Positions 1-9,575 of a stretch of DNA of 64,000 bases are shown here, one piece after another; the first letter of the stretch is position 1, and every line of letters begins with the position of its first letter. The notes beneath the pieces were generated by a model that had not been told where the DNA came from, did no database searches, and worked only from the letters and a program-made list of their open reading frames with translations. The position numbers and the translations under genes were made by a program. This DNA is from CALODP01 sp942492055 (lineage in GTDB: Bacteria > Bacteroidota > Ignavibacteria > Ignavibacteriales > Melioribacteraceae), in the NCBI GenBank assembly GCA_942492055.1, contig CALODP010000015.1, forward strand, positions 868,001-932,000, given 5' to 3'.

Positions 1-1
1 G

Positions 2-1363
2 AGTTTACCTGAATACAATAATTTTATCATTATCGAATATACGATCGAAAATAAAAATGCGAATGAGATTAAAAACTTCTTCGCTGGTTTCCCTTATCTG
101 ATAAGGCCAAGTTATCAGGATTTTGTTGTCCATAACGGTTGGGGAGATGATTATAATCGTACGGATGATTCTGTAAAATATGATCCATCTTTACAACTAC
201 TATATTCTTTCGATGACACTCCTAATTACAGTTTGCCTGGCGATGTAGGCAATTATTGGGAAGATAAAAATGAATTAAGAACTACCGGATATGCGGGATA
301 TTCATTGCTCTATGCTGATAATAATTCCAATGGCAAAAGCGAACCTGCTAATATTCTTTATGCGCAGCTTTTGAATAATGAGCGATTTCTTACTTCAGCA
401 AGTAACCAAAGTGATAAAATGTACAAGATTCTATCCGGCGAGGATCGTTCCTTACAAGCGGAGAATTACGACAAATTATCCCCATTCATGATGATCTCCG
501 TAGGGCCATATAATCTTAAGAGCAATGAGAAAATAAAGATAGTTATTGCCGAGGCTGTTGACGGACTAGATCTTAAAGAAGCTATGAATGGTTTGGATGC
601 CCAAGAAAAACTAATAGAGGGAGAGAATCTCTTAAAAGCCTCTATTACCAAGGCAAAGGAAGTATACAACGCAAACTACAAGTTAAAGAAATTACCACCT
701 CCGTCACCTAATCTGGAAATAATACCTGTCCCTGAGCGTCAATCAATTGCTGTTCGATGGGATATTCTTGATGATGATTACATGGATCCTTTGACATCGA
801 AAAATGATTTATTGGAGTATCATATTTACAGATGCGACAGATCATTTATCGGGCCGTACGAAATGATTAAAAAAGTTACACCTACTAAATCAACAGACAT
901 AAAAAGATATCTCGATAACGATCTTAATAAATGGGTATATGAAGACTACAATATCAGTCTGGGAGTTGGATATTTCTACGGAGTCACATCCGTTGATTCA
1001 AGTGGGAATGAAAGCTGGATCACTAATAGAAATGAGTCTCCGGTTTACGCGGCCAAAACACCCGCTCCTAATGCTCTGAATGTAAAAGTATTTCCAAATC
1101 CATTCAGAAAAGAATCGGGCTTCCCGGTTGCCGGATCGGAAAACTCAATTGTATGGAGCAATTTGCCCGAGAAATGTACGATTAGGGTCTATACAAGTAG
1201 TGGTGAATTGGTTGTCAAGTTGGAACACGATAATCCGAATTCAGGAGAAGAAACATGGAAACAATTATCTGACGCCAGACAACGAACTGCGCCGGGAATA
1301 TATTTCTGGACAGTTGAATCGGAAGTAGGGAACGCTAAAGGAACATTGTTGATAATCAAATAG
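2..1363 (+). CDS. T9SS-exported protein with fibronectin III-like domain, 5' end missing
   Basis: The reading frame is open from the first bases of the window to the stop at 1361-1363, so the true start lies outside; a TTG at 233 is only an internal codon. The visible part ends in a Bacteroidota-type secretion domain: VFPNPF near the last 90 residues, then a beta-sandwich ending in GIYFWTVES and a short basic tail (GTLLIIK). Before it is a fibronectin-III-like stretch (AVRWDI ... YHIYRCD ... YFYGVTSVDSSGNES). The upstream part has no motif I recognise. By family knowledge such proteins are exported by the type IX system and held at the cell surface. It is followed after 8 bases by the PorV-like gene, suggesting one operon. 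What it binds or cleaves cannot be seen. Confidence 0.8.
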   Translation, partial: SLPEYNNFIIIEYTIENKNANEIKNFFAGFPYLIRPSYQDFVVHNGWGDDYNRTDDSVKYDPSLQLLYSFDDTPNYSLPGDVGNYWEDKNELRTTGYAGYSLLYADNNSNGKSEPANILYAQLLNNERFLTSASNQSDKMYKILSGEDRSLQAENYDKLSPFMMISVGPYNLKSNEKIKIVIAEAVDGLDLKEAMNGLDAQEKLIEGENLLKASITKAKEVYNANYKLKKLPPPSPNLEIIPVPERQSIAVRWDILDDDYMDPLTSKNDLLEYHIYRCDRSFIGPYEMIKKVTPTKSTDIKRYLDNDLNKWVYEDYNISLGVGYFYGVTSVDSSGNESWITNRNESPVYAAKTPAPNALNVKVFPNPFRKESGFPVAGSENSIVWSNLPEKCTIRVYTSSGELVVKLEHDNPNSGEETWKQLSDARQRTAPGIYFWTVESEVGNAKGTLLIIK

Positions 1364-1371
1364 TGCGAAAA

Positions 1372-2322
1372 ATGAAAACATTTATAAAAATATTAACCGG
1401 CTTTGTAGTTCTTTTACAATCGGTATTGTTTGCTCAATACGATTTCGGATTTGATTTTTCAAAAGCCGGTTCTGCCGGGTTGCAAGCTCTGAAAATTGGA
1501 GTGGGCGCTAGAGAAACCGGAATGGGAGAATCTGTTGTGGCTGTTGTAAATGATGCAAATTCTGTCTTTTGGAATCCGGCCGGATTAGCTTATGTAAATA
1601 ATTATCAAGTCTCATTTTCTCAAAATAATTGGATTGTTGATAGTAAGCAATATTCTGCGGTCGCAGCGGTCTCTTTCGACGCATTCACAGCAGCAATTAG
1701 CGTATCCGATTTTTCAATAAACGAATTTGAAGAGACTACGGTATTAAATCCCGAAGGAACCGGACGAATGGTTAGCGCGGGAGATTTATCCATTGGACTC
1801 TCCTTGGCAAAGCGATTCACCGATAAACTCTCTATTGGTGCTCAGGTAAAATATCTCCAAGAAAAGCTTGACGATTATGATGTTAACAATGTCCTTTTCG
1901 ATTTCGGAGCAATATATGAAACCGGATTTCGCAATCTACGATTGGGTTTCTCTTTTCAACATTACGGACCTGATATGAAATACGCTTATCAGGAATTCCG
2001 GGCACCCCTTTTATTCCGAATCGGCGCGGCGGATGAAATAATCAATAACGATAACTTAAAGATAACAGCCTCTGCTGAAGTTGTACATCCGACAGATAAT
2101 AACGAATGGGTAAATGCCGGTACAGAAATACAAATTTTGAAGAATTTCATTGTAAGAAGCGGATATCGCTTCAAAAACGATGAAGGAAAGTTGTCATTTG
2201 GTGTGGGAATTATTCCACCGGAACTTGCCAATATGGGTTTGAAAATAGATTACTCATTTGTTAAATCCGAAGTCGTTTTTGAAGACATACATAGAATAAC
2301 CATAGGGTTCTATTATAACTAA
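1372..2322 (+). CDS. PorV/PorQ-like outer-membrane protein
   Basis: A 316-residue protein with a signal peptide ending in FAQ. It carries the typical start of the PorV/UPF0164 beta-barrel family: a Gly/Ala-rich strand, then ARETGMGES and NSVFWNPAGLA, followed by alternating barrel strands to a C-terminal aromatic (GFYYN). In this family the protein is an outer-membrane barrel; PorV itself shuttles T9SS cargo to the attachment complex. I chose ATG 1372 over the GTG at 1363 because the GTG overlaps the previous stop and would add charged residues before the signal peptide. The stop TAA overlaps the next ATG by one base (TAATG), implying translational coupling with cargo genes on both sides. It may be a dedicated partner for this locus, not the general PorV. 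Confidence 0.82.
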   Translation: MKTFIKILTGFVVLLQSVLFAQYDFGFDFSKAGSAGLQALKIGVGARETGMGESVVAVVNDANSVFWNPAGLAYVNNYQVSFSQNNWIVDSKQYSAVAAVSFDAFTAAISVSDFSINEFEETTVLNPEGTGRMVSAGDLSIGLSLAKRFTDKLSIGAQVKYLQEKLDDYDVNNVLFDFGAIYETGFRNLRLGFSFQHYGPDMKYAYQEFRAPLLFRIGAADEIINNDNLKITASAEVVHPTDNNEWVNAGTEIQILKNFIVRSGYRFKNDEGKLSFGVGIIPPELANMGLKIDYSFVKSEVVFEDIHRITIGFYYN

Positions 2323-4211
2323 TGAAAAAGAGAATTCTCATATCGTTAACAATATTATTTATTATGAGTGGATGCAAAATTGTAAAAATACTCCAACCGA
2401 AAAGCGCTGATAATAATTCGTTAATCGAATTGGAATTAGTAGTTTCGACAGAAATTGTTCCCGAAACTAATGCTCATAAAGGATTAGTAGCCATTCTTCT
2501 TCCGGAGGATTGGGCTATAACGAATGCCAGCTATGAATCCGACCTGGGAAGCGGAACAATGGAGCTATCCGAGAGTTGGAAAGATTCTGTTAATAAATAT
2601 TATCCGAATGAAATCTCAGGTATGAAGTGGGAAGTCCTTATCTCCGATAAAGGATATTCATACTCAGCTCCTTTCGAAACAAGTGTTAAGATAGAAGCGA
2701 GAACCGGTAGTACCGAAGGATGTTTTAGTCTCGGATATTTGGTAACAAAAGCAACCGGAGGAATGCTTAATTCCGGTAACCCGAATTGGGCTCCATTTAG
2801 CTATCCTCATAAGATTAGCGTACCGGAAAAGTGCGAATGTGTTGAAGAATACTCGGTAAGAAAAGCCGAAGAATGGGATAATCTCCTTAATAGAAATTCC
2901 GGATGGACAGGATCGGATGGCATCTATTCAATCCCTGTTAATTCACTGGAAAAACCAAATAACCAAGATCATTTGCTTTTATTCAGCGATACTTTTATCG
3001 GGAAGGTCGATTCTACCGGAAAGAGAATTAATACAACAATGGTAAACAATACGCTTGCGTACCAACGCTCCGGTGAGCCAAGCGATACTCTAATTGATTT
3101 CCTTTGGAAAACAGAGAACAACGTTCCGAAATCCGTATTCATTCCGGATACTCCCGATTCAAAGGCCGGAGAATGGTTCTGGTTGATGGACGGAATTAAA
3201 ATTGATGAAATCTATTATGCTTTTGCCTTAAGAGTTGAGCATCATAATGACGGCCTTTTCAACTTCCGATTGAACGGCGCGGTCCTCATATCTTTCGAAT
3301 TAGGGGAAGATCATTATCCGACAAATATTACTCAAGTTGATTTCCCTTTCTTTGCGAAAGAGGGGAATAATGTCGCGGTTCTGGGCCAGGCGATTATGCC
3401 TATGACAAATGAATCGGGAGCGGAAGATTCAGACGGATACATATATATATATGGTCCCAAAGACTTCGGAGGAAATAAAAACCTTCTCTGCGGAAGAGTT
3501 TTACCTCAAAACATCTCTAAGTTCGATAAATGGGAATTTTGGAACGGAGAAAATTGGTGTTTCGATTTTTCCGACTGTGCTTCTATCACAGATCAGATAT
3601 CACAAGAGTTTAGCATTACTCAAAGAAAACCGAATGAATATTTGTTGGTATTTCAATATGGCGCTTCAGTGGCTGTGAGAAAAGGGAAATCCCCGACAGG
3701 ACCTTTCGGATTTTACGAAATAATATACACTGCTCCTGAAGTTGATCAATATGAAACTGCATTCGTATATAACGCAAAGGCGCATCCGTCTCTCTCTAAT
3801 AACGATGAATTACTTGTTAGCTATAATGTAAATACTCTTAGCCTTAGCGATAATATTAATATAGCGGATATCTATCGCCCCCGCTTTGTTTGGGTAAAAA
3901 TCAATGAACAGAATTCCTCAAGAGTTGAAACCGGTATTAGTGACCTCACATTTTATCTGTCACAAAATTATCCGAATCCCTTTAATCCGGAAACTCATTT
4001 TGATTTCGAAATTACCGAGGATTCCGATGTAACACTTGAGATTATAAATTCCTTGGGTGAAAGAGTTTCTACTCTTCTGAATTGCCGTAGAATGAGTAGA
4101 GGGAACTATTCCTTTTCCTGGAGAGCCGATAATTTCGCTTCCGGAATTTATTTCTACCGTTTGAGAGTAAATAACAATGAAATCACTAAAAAGATGCTAT
4201 TGTTGAGATGA
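2322..4211 (+). CDS. T9SS-exported beta-propeller protein (DUF4185-like)
   Basis: A 629-residue protein starting with a lipoprotein-like signal (FIMSGC). Residues about 30-165 form a beta domain that recurs in the product at 7562 (LLPEDWAI; GYLVTKA). Residues about 175-530 form a propeller-like module with LLLFSDTFIG and repeated GYIYIYG-type strands, resembling DUF4185/glycosidase-type five-bladed propellers and related to the protein at 8489. The last 85 residues are a classical T9SS type A sorting domain: NYPNPFNPETHFDFEI, then GIYFYRLRV and a KKMLLLR end. It is therefore probably surface-exposed. A lipobox together with a sorting domain is unusual, so one signal may be non-functional. The end overlaps the next gene by four bases (ATGA). 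A glycan substrate is inferred only from the neighbours. Confidence 0.75.
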   Translation: MKKRILISLTILFIMSGCKIVKILQPKSADNNSLIELELVVSTEIVPETNAHKGLVAILLPEDWAITNASYESDLGSGTMELSESWKDSVNKYYPNEISGMKWEVLISDKGYSYSAPFETSVKIEARTGSTEGCFSLGYLVTKATGGMLNSGNPNWAPFSYPHKISVPEKCECVEEYSVRKAEEWDNLLNRNSGWTGSDGIYSIPVNSLEKPNNQDHLLLFSDTFIGKVDSTGKRINTTMVNNTLAYQRSGEPSDTLIDFLWKTENNVPKSVFIPDTPDSKAGEWFWLMDGIKIDEIYYAFALRVEHHNDGLFNFRLNGAVLISFELGEDHYPTNITQVDFPFFAKEGNNVAVLGQAIMPMTNESGAEDSDGYIYIYGPKDFGGNKNLLCGRVLPQNISKFDKWEFWNGENWCFDFSDCASITDQISQEFSITQRKPNEYLLVFQYGASVAVRKGKSPTGPFGFYEIIYTAPEVDQYETAFVYNAKAHPSLSNNDELLVSYNVNTLSLSDNINIADIYRPRFVWVKINEQNSSRVETGISDLTFYLSQNYPNPFNPETHFDFEITEDSDVTLEIINSLGERVSTLLNCRRMSRGNYSFSWRADNFASGIYFYRLRVNNNEITKKMLLLR

Positions 4212-7200
4212 AAAACTTCGCGAACATATTGCTTTCTCTTTTGTTCCTTATTCCGGGTATCGGAATCGGGAAAAGCTTTGATCTACCCGAAAACGGAATT
4301 ATTAAATATTGGGAATTGAGCACCCCATTCGAAAATCCAATCTCCGGCTTTGGCGGAATTAAAGATTCTATTCCTCCTGCGTTGAGCCAGTTTGATGGGA
4401 AATGGATAAATGTCTCAAGTGACAAAAACGGCTACATTGATATTTTGAAATTCCGCGGTTGGGAAGTAGATAAAAACAAACCGGAACAGATATGGCATAT
4501 AGAAACAGTATACGCGCTAACGTCAATATTCTCAGCCCGCGAAGAAGAAGGAATTCTTTCCTTTGGGGGAAATACCATTATCTCGGCTAAGCTAAATGGT
4601 AAGAGAATCTATTCCAATGTGTCGCAAAAAAACGCTAAACCGGATGAAGATAAAATTAAAATCACACTCAATAAGGGTGAAAATAAATTACTTCTGAGAA
4701 TAGCTAAATCTCATAAAAATTACTCTGTCGCTTTTTTCGATCCGCTGAAATATGAATGGGGCTTTTACGCGAAATACATTCCCGAAAATTCTTCCGAATC
4801 ATCAGTGAAAGTTTCGGCGAATGAAGTCTCTATGGAAATTAACGAAATGTTTTCGACATGCTTCTTCAAAAGAGATGATAATCTAAAACAGAAAGTTATC
4901 CTTTCATTCAATAATCCCCAAGAGATGATTTCCGAAGCAGATATTGAAATAATCGCGCAACGGAAGAAATACAAATTCGAAAGAGAGATTACTCTCGGTG
5001 AAAATGTAGTAAGTCTCTTTATCGACGAGTTGAAAGAGGATACCGAAGCCGAAGTAACAATAAGAATCGGAGAAGAAATTGCCAAGAAAAATATACTCCT
5101 CCGCAAGCAGAATAAGTATCAACTCTACATGATGTTCCTTTCCCATATGGATATCGGATATACACATCCGCAGCCTATAGTAATAGAGAGACATCTTAAA
5201 ACTATTGACGATGTTATTCAACTCTGCCATAAGGATCCTGATTTCAGATGGACAATAGAAACTACATGGATTGTTGAGAAATACAGAGAGAATAGAAGTA
5301 ATAAGAAGTTTATGGAATTAATAGAGCTGATTCGTTCCGAAAAGATCGCTCTTTCTCCTTTATATACGAATCCTTATACAGGTTGGATTAGTGAACAAGA
5401 ATTGATCGAAAGCTTTTCTTATGCTCGCCAATTGCATAATGAATTCGGGATAGAATTTTACGGGGCAGTCTATAATGATGTACCCGGAGAAGCGTGGGGT
5501 TTACCGCAAGCGTTGTCAATGGCCGGTATCAAATTTTTGGTCAATGGAATCAATGAAGTTTATAACCAATATATGATCCAGAGAAACTTTCCTAAGTATT
5601 CTTCTTGGAAAGGACCGGACGGATCGAAAGTTAATAGTTATATAGCCGATTCATACGACGAAGGAACCCGTTGCGGATTGGAAAGAGGGAATAAGGCTAT
5701 TCAAAATCGATTATGGCACAAACTTTCGAAGTTAGAAAAACGTAACTATCCTTATGATAAAGTTTTGCTTGATGTCGCTTTTTCAGACAATAGCGGAATA
5801 CCTGTAAATCAATATCTCCGTGCCAAAGAATGGAATAAAGAATGGGAATACCCTAAGTTTATTCCGGCCACTGTTAACGATTTCGCGAAAGATATCTCCG
5901 ATATACAACCGATGGAAATGTATGGAGATTGGACATCTTCCTGGGATATAAGATTTCAGGGGGAACACGCGAGAATGCAGAAATACAGAAAAACGCAAAA
6001 CATGCTTAGTCCTATAGAAGCTGTTGCCTTCATGGAAAGTGATACGATTCTTAATAAGAAAACTGCCCGTGTGAAAATGAATTCAGTTTATAACAATCTT
6101 CTCCTATACTCCGGTCATGGAAGTGGATTGGAATATGGCTTCGGTTCACCTGAGGATAATATCTTAACCGATGATTTCCGTGAGTATTATGTGGAATCAG
6201 CGCGGCTTACAGGGGAAGAAATCAATCGAACCAATCTATACAGAATTACCCGTCCGATGGAAAGTTTCGATACTTATGGAGTTGCGGTATTCAATTCTCT
6301 TTCATGGAAGCGTTCGGGGATTGTAGAATTGAGTTTTGTTAATGAGAATTTCCCCGATTATCATCTAATCGATCCTATTAATAATAAAGTAATGCCAACC
6401 GTAAAACGTGGGAATAAAATATATTTTTCGGCCGAAGATCTGCCTCCGTTCGGTTATAAGATTTTTAGAATAGAAAAAAGAGAAGTAAAGAATAGAAGCA
6501 AAGTCTCTGAGCAAAAAATAGAAAATGATAGATGGGAAATAGGATTTAATAAGATCGGGGAAGTAGAATATATTCTTGATAAGGGCAACGGCAGAAATCC
6601 GAACAAAATTCTCACTGGAAAATCCTTTGAGCTTCTTAAGAGAACTTATCGTGAAGATAAGTTTTATTCCGGAATAAATGCTTCTATTACAGGAATCGAA
6701 TACGATAAGAATGAACTTTTCGAAAAGATAGAGATAAACTATTCCAATTCTTTGATCATGAAGAAGGAAATAAGTTTGTTACAAGATTCGGATGATATTG
6801 AAATTAAAATAATACTCAATCTCGAAGAACTTGAAGAACCTACAAATACTGAAGAGTATTCCCTCGCGTTCTTCTCTTCCGAAGAATCTGATAGTATTTC
6901 ATTCGATATTTTGGGCGGAATGATTTCTCCCGAGGAAAAATTCCCCGGCATTTCAAAAAACGATTATTCAATTCGCAGAGTAGCGGAAGTAAATGAAGAT
7001 TATCAATATTTGGTTGCCTCTCCCGACGCTAGAATATTTCAAATAGAAAATGAAGGTAAGTCAAACTTAATCCTAGCGAATCTGGTAAATAACTTCCCGA
7101 AGAATTGGAATAGAAACGAAAGAAACGAAGGAACAATTGAGTTCGATTTCTCGGTAAAAATAAATGAGACAAATAAGAAAATCTCTCCGCTGAAATACGG

Positions 7201-7537
7201 ATGGGAGAAAACAACCCCTATACCGGCCCGTGTTAGTTATTACCTAAACAAACCGATTGAAAAGTCCCTTATCGAAATTAGTAATGAAAATATTGCTCTA
7301 TTATCGATAAGAAACGGAGATAAAGAAGGAAGCTACGAATTATTACTACAAAACATAAATCAGAAAAACGAAATAGAAAGTATTGTAAGATCGGAGCGCT
7401 TTAAGGATAAAATGATTGAAAGAGTTGATTTGATGGGAAAAGTATTGGAAATGATTCCGAATGAAAATGATGGTTTTGGTATTAAGCTCCGACCAAACGA
7501 AATAGCTAAAATAATAGTAAATAACCAAACACCTTAA
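4208..7537 (+). CDS. Exported GH38-type alpha-mannosidase-like glycosidase
   Basis: A 1109-residue protein with an N-terminal signal peptide (about residues 1-21). About 300 residues of beta-sandwich/carbohydrate-binding-like sequence come first. The GH38 catalytic barrel then opens with SHMDIGYTHPQ near residue 315, where His and Asp match zinc ligands, and continues with YNDVPGEAWGLPQ near residue 425, whose Asp sits at the family's nucleophile position. YSGHGSGLEYG near 640 fits a later zinc/substrate loop. The C-terminal 450 residues are beta-rich, as in GH38. Family knowledge: zinc-dependent retaining alpha-mannosidases and relatives such as the DUF5054 subgroup. There is no T9SS sorting domain, so it is probably periplasmic. 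It starts inside the previous stop (ATGA), in the glycan operon. A cytosolic relative lies at 14685. Confidence 0.8.
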   Translation: MKNFANILLSLLFLIPGIGIGKSFDLPENGIIKYWELSTPFENPISGFGGIKDSIPPALSQFDGKWINVSSDKNGYIDILKFRGWEVDKNKPEQIWHIETVYALTSIFSAREEEGILSFGGNTIISAKLNGKRIYSNVSQKNAKPDEDKIKITLNKGENKLLLRIAKSHKNYSVAFFDPLKYEWGFYAKYIPENSSESSVKVSANEVSMEINEMFSTCFFKRDDNLKQKVILSFNNPQEMISEADIEIIAQRKKYKFEREITLGENVVSLFIDELKEDTEAEVTIRIGEEIAKKNILLRKQNKYQLYMMFLSHMDIGYTHPQPIVIERHLKTIDDVIQLCHKDPDFRWTIETTWIVEKYRENRSNKKFMELIELIRSEKIALSPLYTNPYTGWISEQELIESFSYARQLHNEFGIEFYGAVYNDVPGEAWGLPQALSMAGIKFLVNGINEVYNQYMIQRNFPKYSSWKGPDGSKVNSYIADSYDEGTRCGLERGNKAIQNRLWHKLSKLEKRNYPYDKVLLDVAFSDNSGIPVNQYLRAKEWNKEWEYPKFIPATVNDFAKDISDIQPMEMYGDWTSSWDIRFQGEHARMQKYRKTQNMLSPIEAVAFMESDTILNKKTARVKMNSVYNNLLLYSGHGSGLEYGFGSPEDNILTDDFREYYVESARLTGEEINRTNLYRITRPMESFDTYGVAVFNSLSWKRSGIVELSFVNENFPDYHLIDPINNKVMPTVKRGNKIYFSAEDLPPFGYKIFRIEKREVKNRSKVSEQKIENDRWEIGFNKIGEVEYILDKGNGRNPNKILTGKSFELLKRTYREDKFYSGINASITGIEYDKNELFEKIEINYSNSLIMKKEISLLQDSDDIEIKIILNLEELEEPTNTEEYSLAFFSSEESDSISFDILGGMISPEEKFPGISKNDYSIRRVAEVNEDYQYLVASPDARIFQIENEGKSNLILANLVNNFPKNWNRNERNEGTIEFDFSVKINETNKKISPLKYGWEKTTPIPARVSYYLNKPIEKSLIEISNENIALLSIRNGDKEGSYELLLQNINQKNEIESIVRSERFKDKMIERVDLMGKVLEMIPNENDGFGIKLRPNEIAKIIVNNQTP

Positions 7538-7561
7538 CTCAACCAAAATAGGAGCAAACCT

Positions 7562-8413
7562 ATGAAATCTAGTGCTACTAAAATTACTATGCTATTATCA
7601 TTATTTGTAATGGCTTCTCTACTTAATAGCTGTTTGATTACGGAAGTAAATCAAACAAAAGAATTAAAGGCTGGTGAAACTTTCTCAGCAACACTTACAA
7701 TTACGGATGTTAATGCCGATGCTACAGCTCATGAAGGTGTTCTTTGTGTATTAGCTCCCGAAGATTGGACATTTGAATCCGGAACTTATACTTGCGCTGA
7801 CGGAAACGGAACATTTAATCTTGATGCAACCGCAGGACAGCCTATCTATGGAAATTTGGATTCAATGTTAGTTCCTCCCGCAGGAATGACATGGTTTCGT
7901 TTAGTAACAAGTGGTGCTCATGTAAATGCGAAGGATGCTATTTACGAAGCTATTGTTAATTTGAAGACCGGTGCAACTACAGGTGAATTTGGTATCGGAT
8001 ACATGGTTACCAAAAACTCTCCTGATTTGTTGAAAAGCATTAATCTTACAAATCAAGATAGCGACGCTGCTTGGGCAGACACTTTAATGAATGTAAAAGT
8101 TAATGTAACTCCTGCTACATCCGTAGAAGAAACAAACAACGAAGTTGTAAAGGATTATGTGTTAGGACAAAATTATCCTAATCCTTTTAACCCTACAACA
8201 ACTATCTCTTTCTCATTGCCAAAAGGGGATAATGTTAAATTGGATGTATTCAATAGCAATGGCGAATTCGTTCAAACATTAGTTGATGGACATGTAGGAG
8301 CCGGAACAAGCACTGTAAAATTCGATGCTTCCAATTTGGCGAGTGGAATTTATTTATACAAAATTCAAGCTTCCGATTTTGTACAAATCAGAAAAATGAT
8401 GTTAATCAAATAA
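7562..8413 (+). CDS. Small T9SS-exported lipoprotein-like surface protein
   Basis: A 283-residue protein with a signal peptide and lipobox-like end (LLNSC). Residues about 35-170 are homologous by eye to the N-terminal domain of the product at 2322: HEGVLCVLAPEDW matches HKGLVAILLPEDW, and GEFGIGYMVTK matches GCFSLGYLVTK. The last 80 residues are a T9SS sorting domain (QNYPNPFNPTTTISFSLP ... GIYLYKIQA ... KMMLIK). A good ribosome-binding site (aggag) lies seven bases before ATG. The protein is thus little more than the shared domain plus an export tag, so it may be a glycan-binding surface protein; that role is inference. A long imperfect hairpin follows the gene. Confidence 0.75.
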   Translation: MKSSATKITMLLSLFVMASLLNSCLITEVNQTKELKAGETFSATLTITDVNADATAHEGVLCVLAPEDWTFESGTYTCADGNGTFNLDATAGQPIYGNLDSMLVPPAGMTWFRLVTSGAHVNAKDAIYEAIVNLKTGATTGEFGIGYMVTKNSPDLLKSINLTNQDSDAAWADTLMNVKVNVTPATSVEETNNEVVKDYVLGQNYPNPFNPTTTISFSLPKGDNVKLDVFNSNGEFVQTLVDGHVGAGTSTVKFDASNLASGIYLYKIQASDFVQIRKMMLIK

Positions 8414-8416
8414 ATT

Positions 8417-8478
8417 GAATGAGCTGTCTTCCGAAGTTATTCCGAAGAGGATTTACTCGGAGACAGCTCCGCTCATTT
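8417..8478 (+). promoter_or_regulatory. Imperfect intergenic hairpin
   Basis: Between the stop at 8413 and ATG 8489, the arm beginning AATGAGCTGTCT pairs with the arm AGACAGCTCCGCTCATT, with bulges and an inner TCCGA/TCGG extension. There is no T-run after it, so it is a poor intrinsic terminator. It could act as an mRNA 3' end protector or processing site separating the surface-protein gene from the downstream enzyme genes. Confidence 0.45.
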
Positions 8479-8488
8479 CGGGGATATA

Positions 8489-9559
8489 ATGATTAAGATA
8501 AAAGAAGTTAGAGATCTGGGCGCGCAATTGGTCGCGAACGATTATAAAATGGTAGGGCAGGACGGAGCTTATTCAATCGAATTATCCGATTCTACACTCT
8601 TCTATTTCGGGGATACACTGATCGGAGAAAGGGAAGAGAATAAAAGCCTTTGGTATATTGACGGAGAACCTGTTGGCCCGAAAGATATGTCCGGAAGAGG
8701 AACTTTCGAGAAAATGATCAATAATACCGGGCTGATTACAAAACAAAAGGATTTATCCTTCGGTTTAAGAAAATACGATTATATAACCGAAGAAGATCAA
8801 TTGAAACAGTTAGTCCCGTTGCGTGACGACGAAGATCCCGATTGGATAAGGATTTGGTGTCTTCACGGAATTGAAATAGAGGATAAACTCTATCTCTTTT
8901 ACATAAAAGTAAAAACAATAGAGGAAGGAGTATTTCCGGTTAATTTTGAAATTATCGGATCCGGTGTTGCCGTAGGGAATAAAAAATCATGGGAATTCGA
9001 GAGATTGAATTTCAATGGGGACGATATGATCTGGAAAGCGGATCAACCTCATTTTGCCCCGGTAGCGTTAAAGGGAAATGACGGATACGTTTATCTGTAT
9101 GGTGTTTTGCAGGATGAAGCGAAGATACAAAATTGTTATCTCGCCAAATGTAAAATAAACGCGATTGAAGATTTCGGAAGTTATGAATACTTCGATGCGG
9201 AATCGGGAACTTGGAGTAAAGATATCAATAGAATCTCTCCGGTCTTTTCGGGAATGCCCAATGAATTATCAGTCTCATATAACGAGTATTTGCAAAAATA
9301 CATCGCAGTTTTTTCATTGGACCTTACCGGAAAAATTATAATGAAAACTTCCGAGAACCCATGGGGCCCATGGAATGAAGAGCCGGTATTACTCCATCAG
9401 GTTCTGGTAAACAGAAAATATGAAATTCCTTATCCTACATTAATCTATGCCGGAAAGGAACATCCGATGTTATCCAAAAATAACGGGAAAACTATCTATG
9501 TAACTTATATTGAGTTCGAAGAATATTTTCCCCATCTACTCGAAATAACTTTTGAATGA
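8489..9559 (+). CDS. Cytosolic beta-propeller protein, DUF4185-like
   Basis: A 356-residue protein without signal peptide or sorting domain. It shares strand motifs with the propeller of the product at 2322: YSIELSDSTLFYFGDTLIG against LLLFSDTFIG, GNDGYVYLYG against DSDGYIYIYG, and KEHPMLSKNNGKTIYVTY near the end. The fold is probably a five-bladed propeller as in DUF4185 and GH43/GH130-type enzymes; the catalytic residues are not evident. Being cytosolic, it may process an oligosaccharide taken up after surface cleavage by the exported paralogue. ATG 8489 follows a GGGG-like site five bases upstream. The downstream esterase gene begins 17 bases after its stop. Confidence 0.6.
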   Translation: MIKIKEVRDLGAQLVANDYKMVGQDGAYSIELSDSTLFYFGDTLIGEREENKSLWYIDGEPVGPKDMSGRGTFEKMINNTGLITKQKDLSFGLRKYDYITEEDQLKQLVPLRDDEDPDWIRIWCLHGIEIEDKLYLFYIKVKTIEEGVFPVNFEIIGSGVAVGNKKSWEFERLNFNGDDMIWKADQPHFAPVALKGNDGYVYLYGVLQDEAKIQNCYLAKCKINAIEDFGSYEYFDAESGTWSKDINRISPVFSGMPNELSVSYNEYLQKYIAVFSLDLTGKIIMKTSENPWGPWNEEPVLLHQVLVNRKYEIPYPTLIYAGKEHPMLSKNNGKTIYVTYIEFEEYFPHLLEITFE

Positions 9560-9575
9560 TAAGAGAGATATTACT

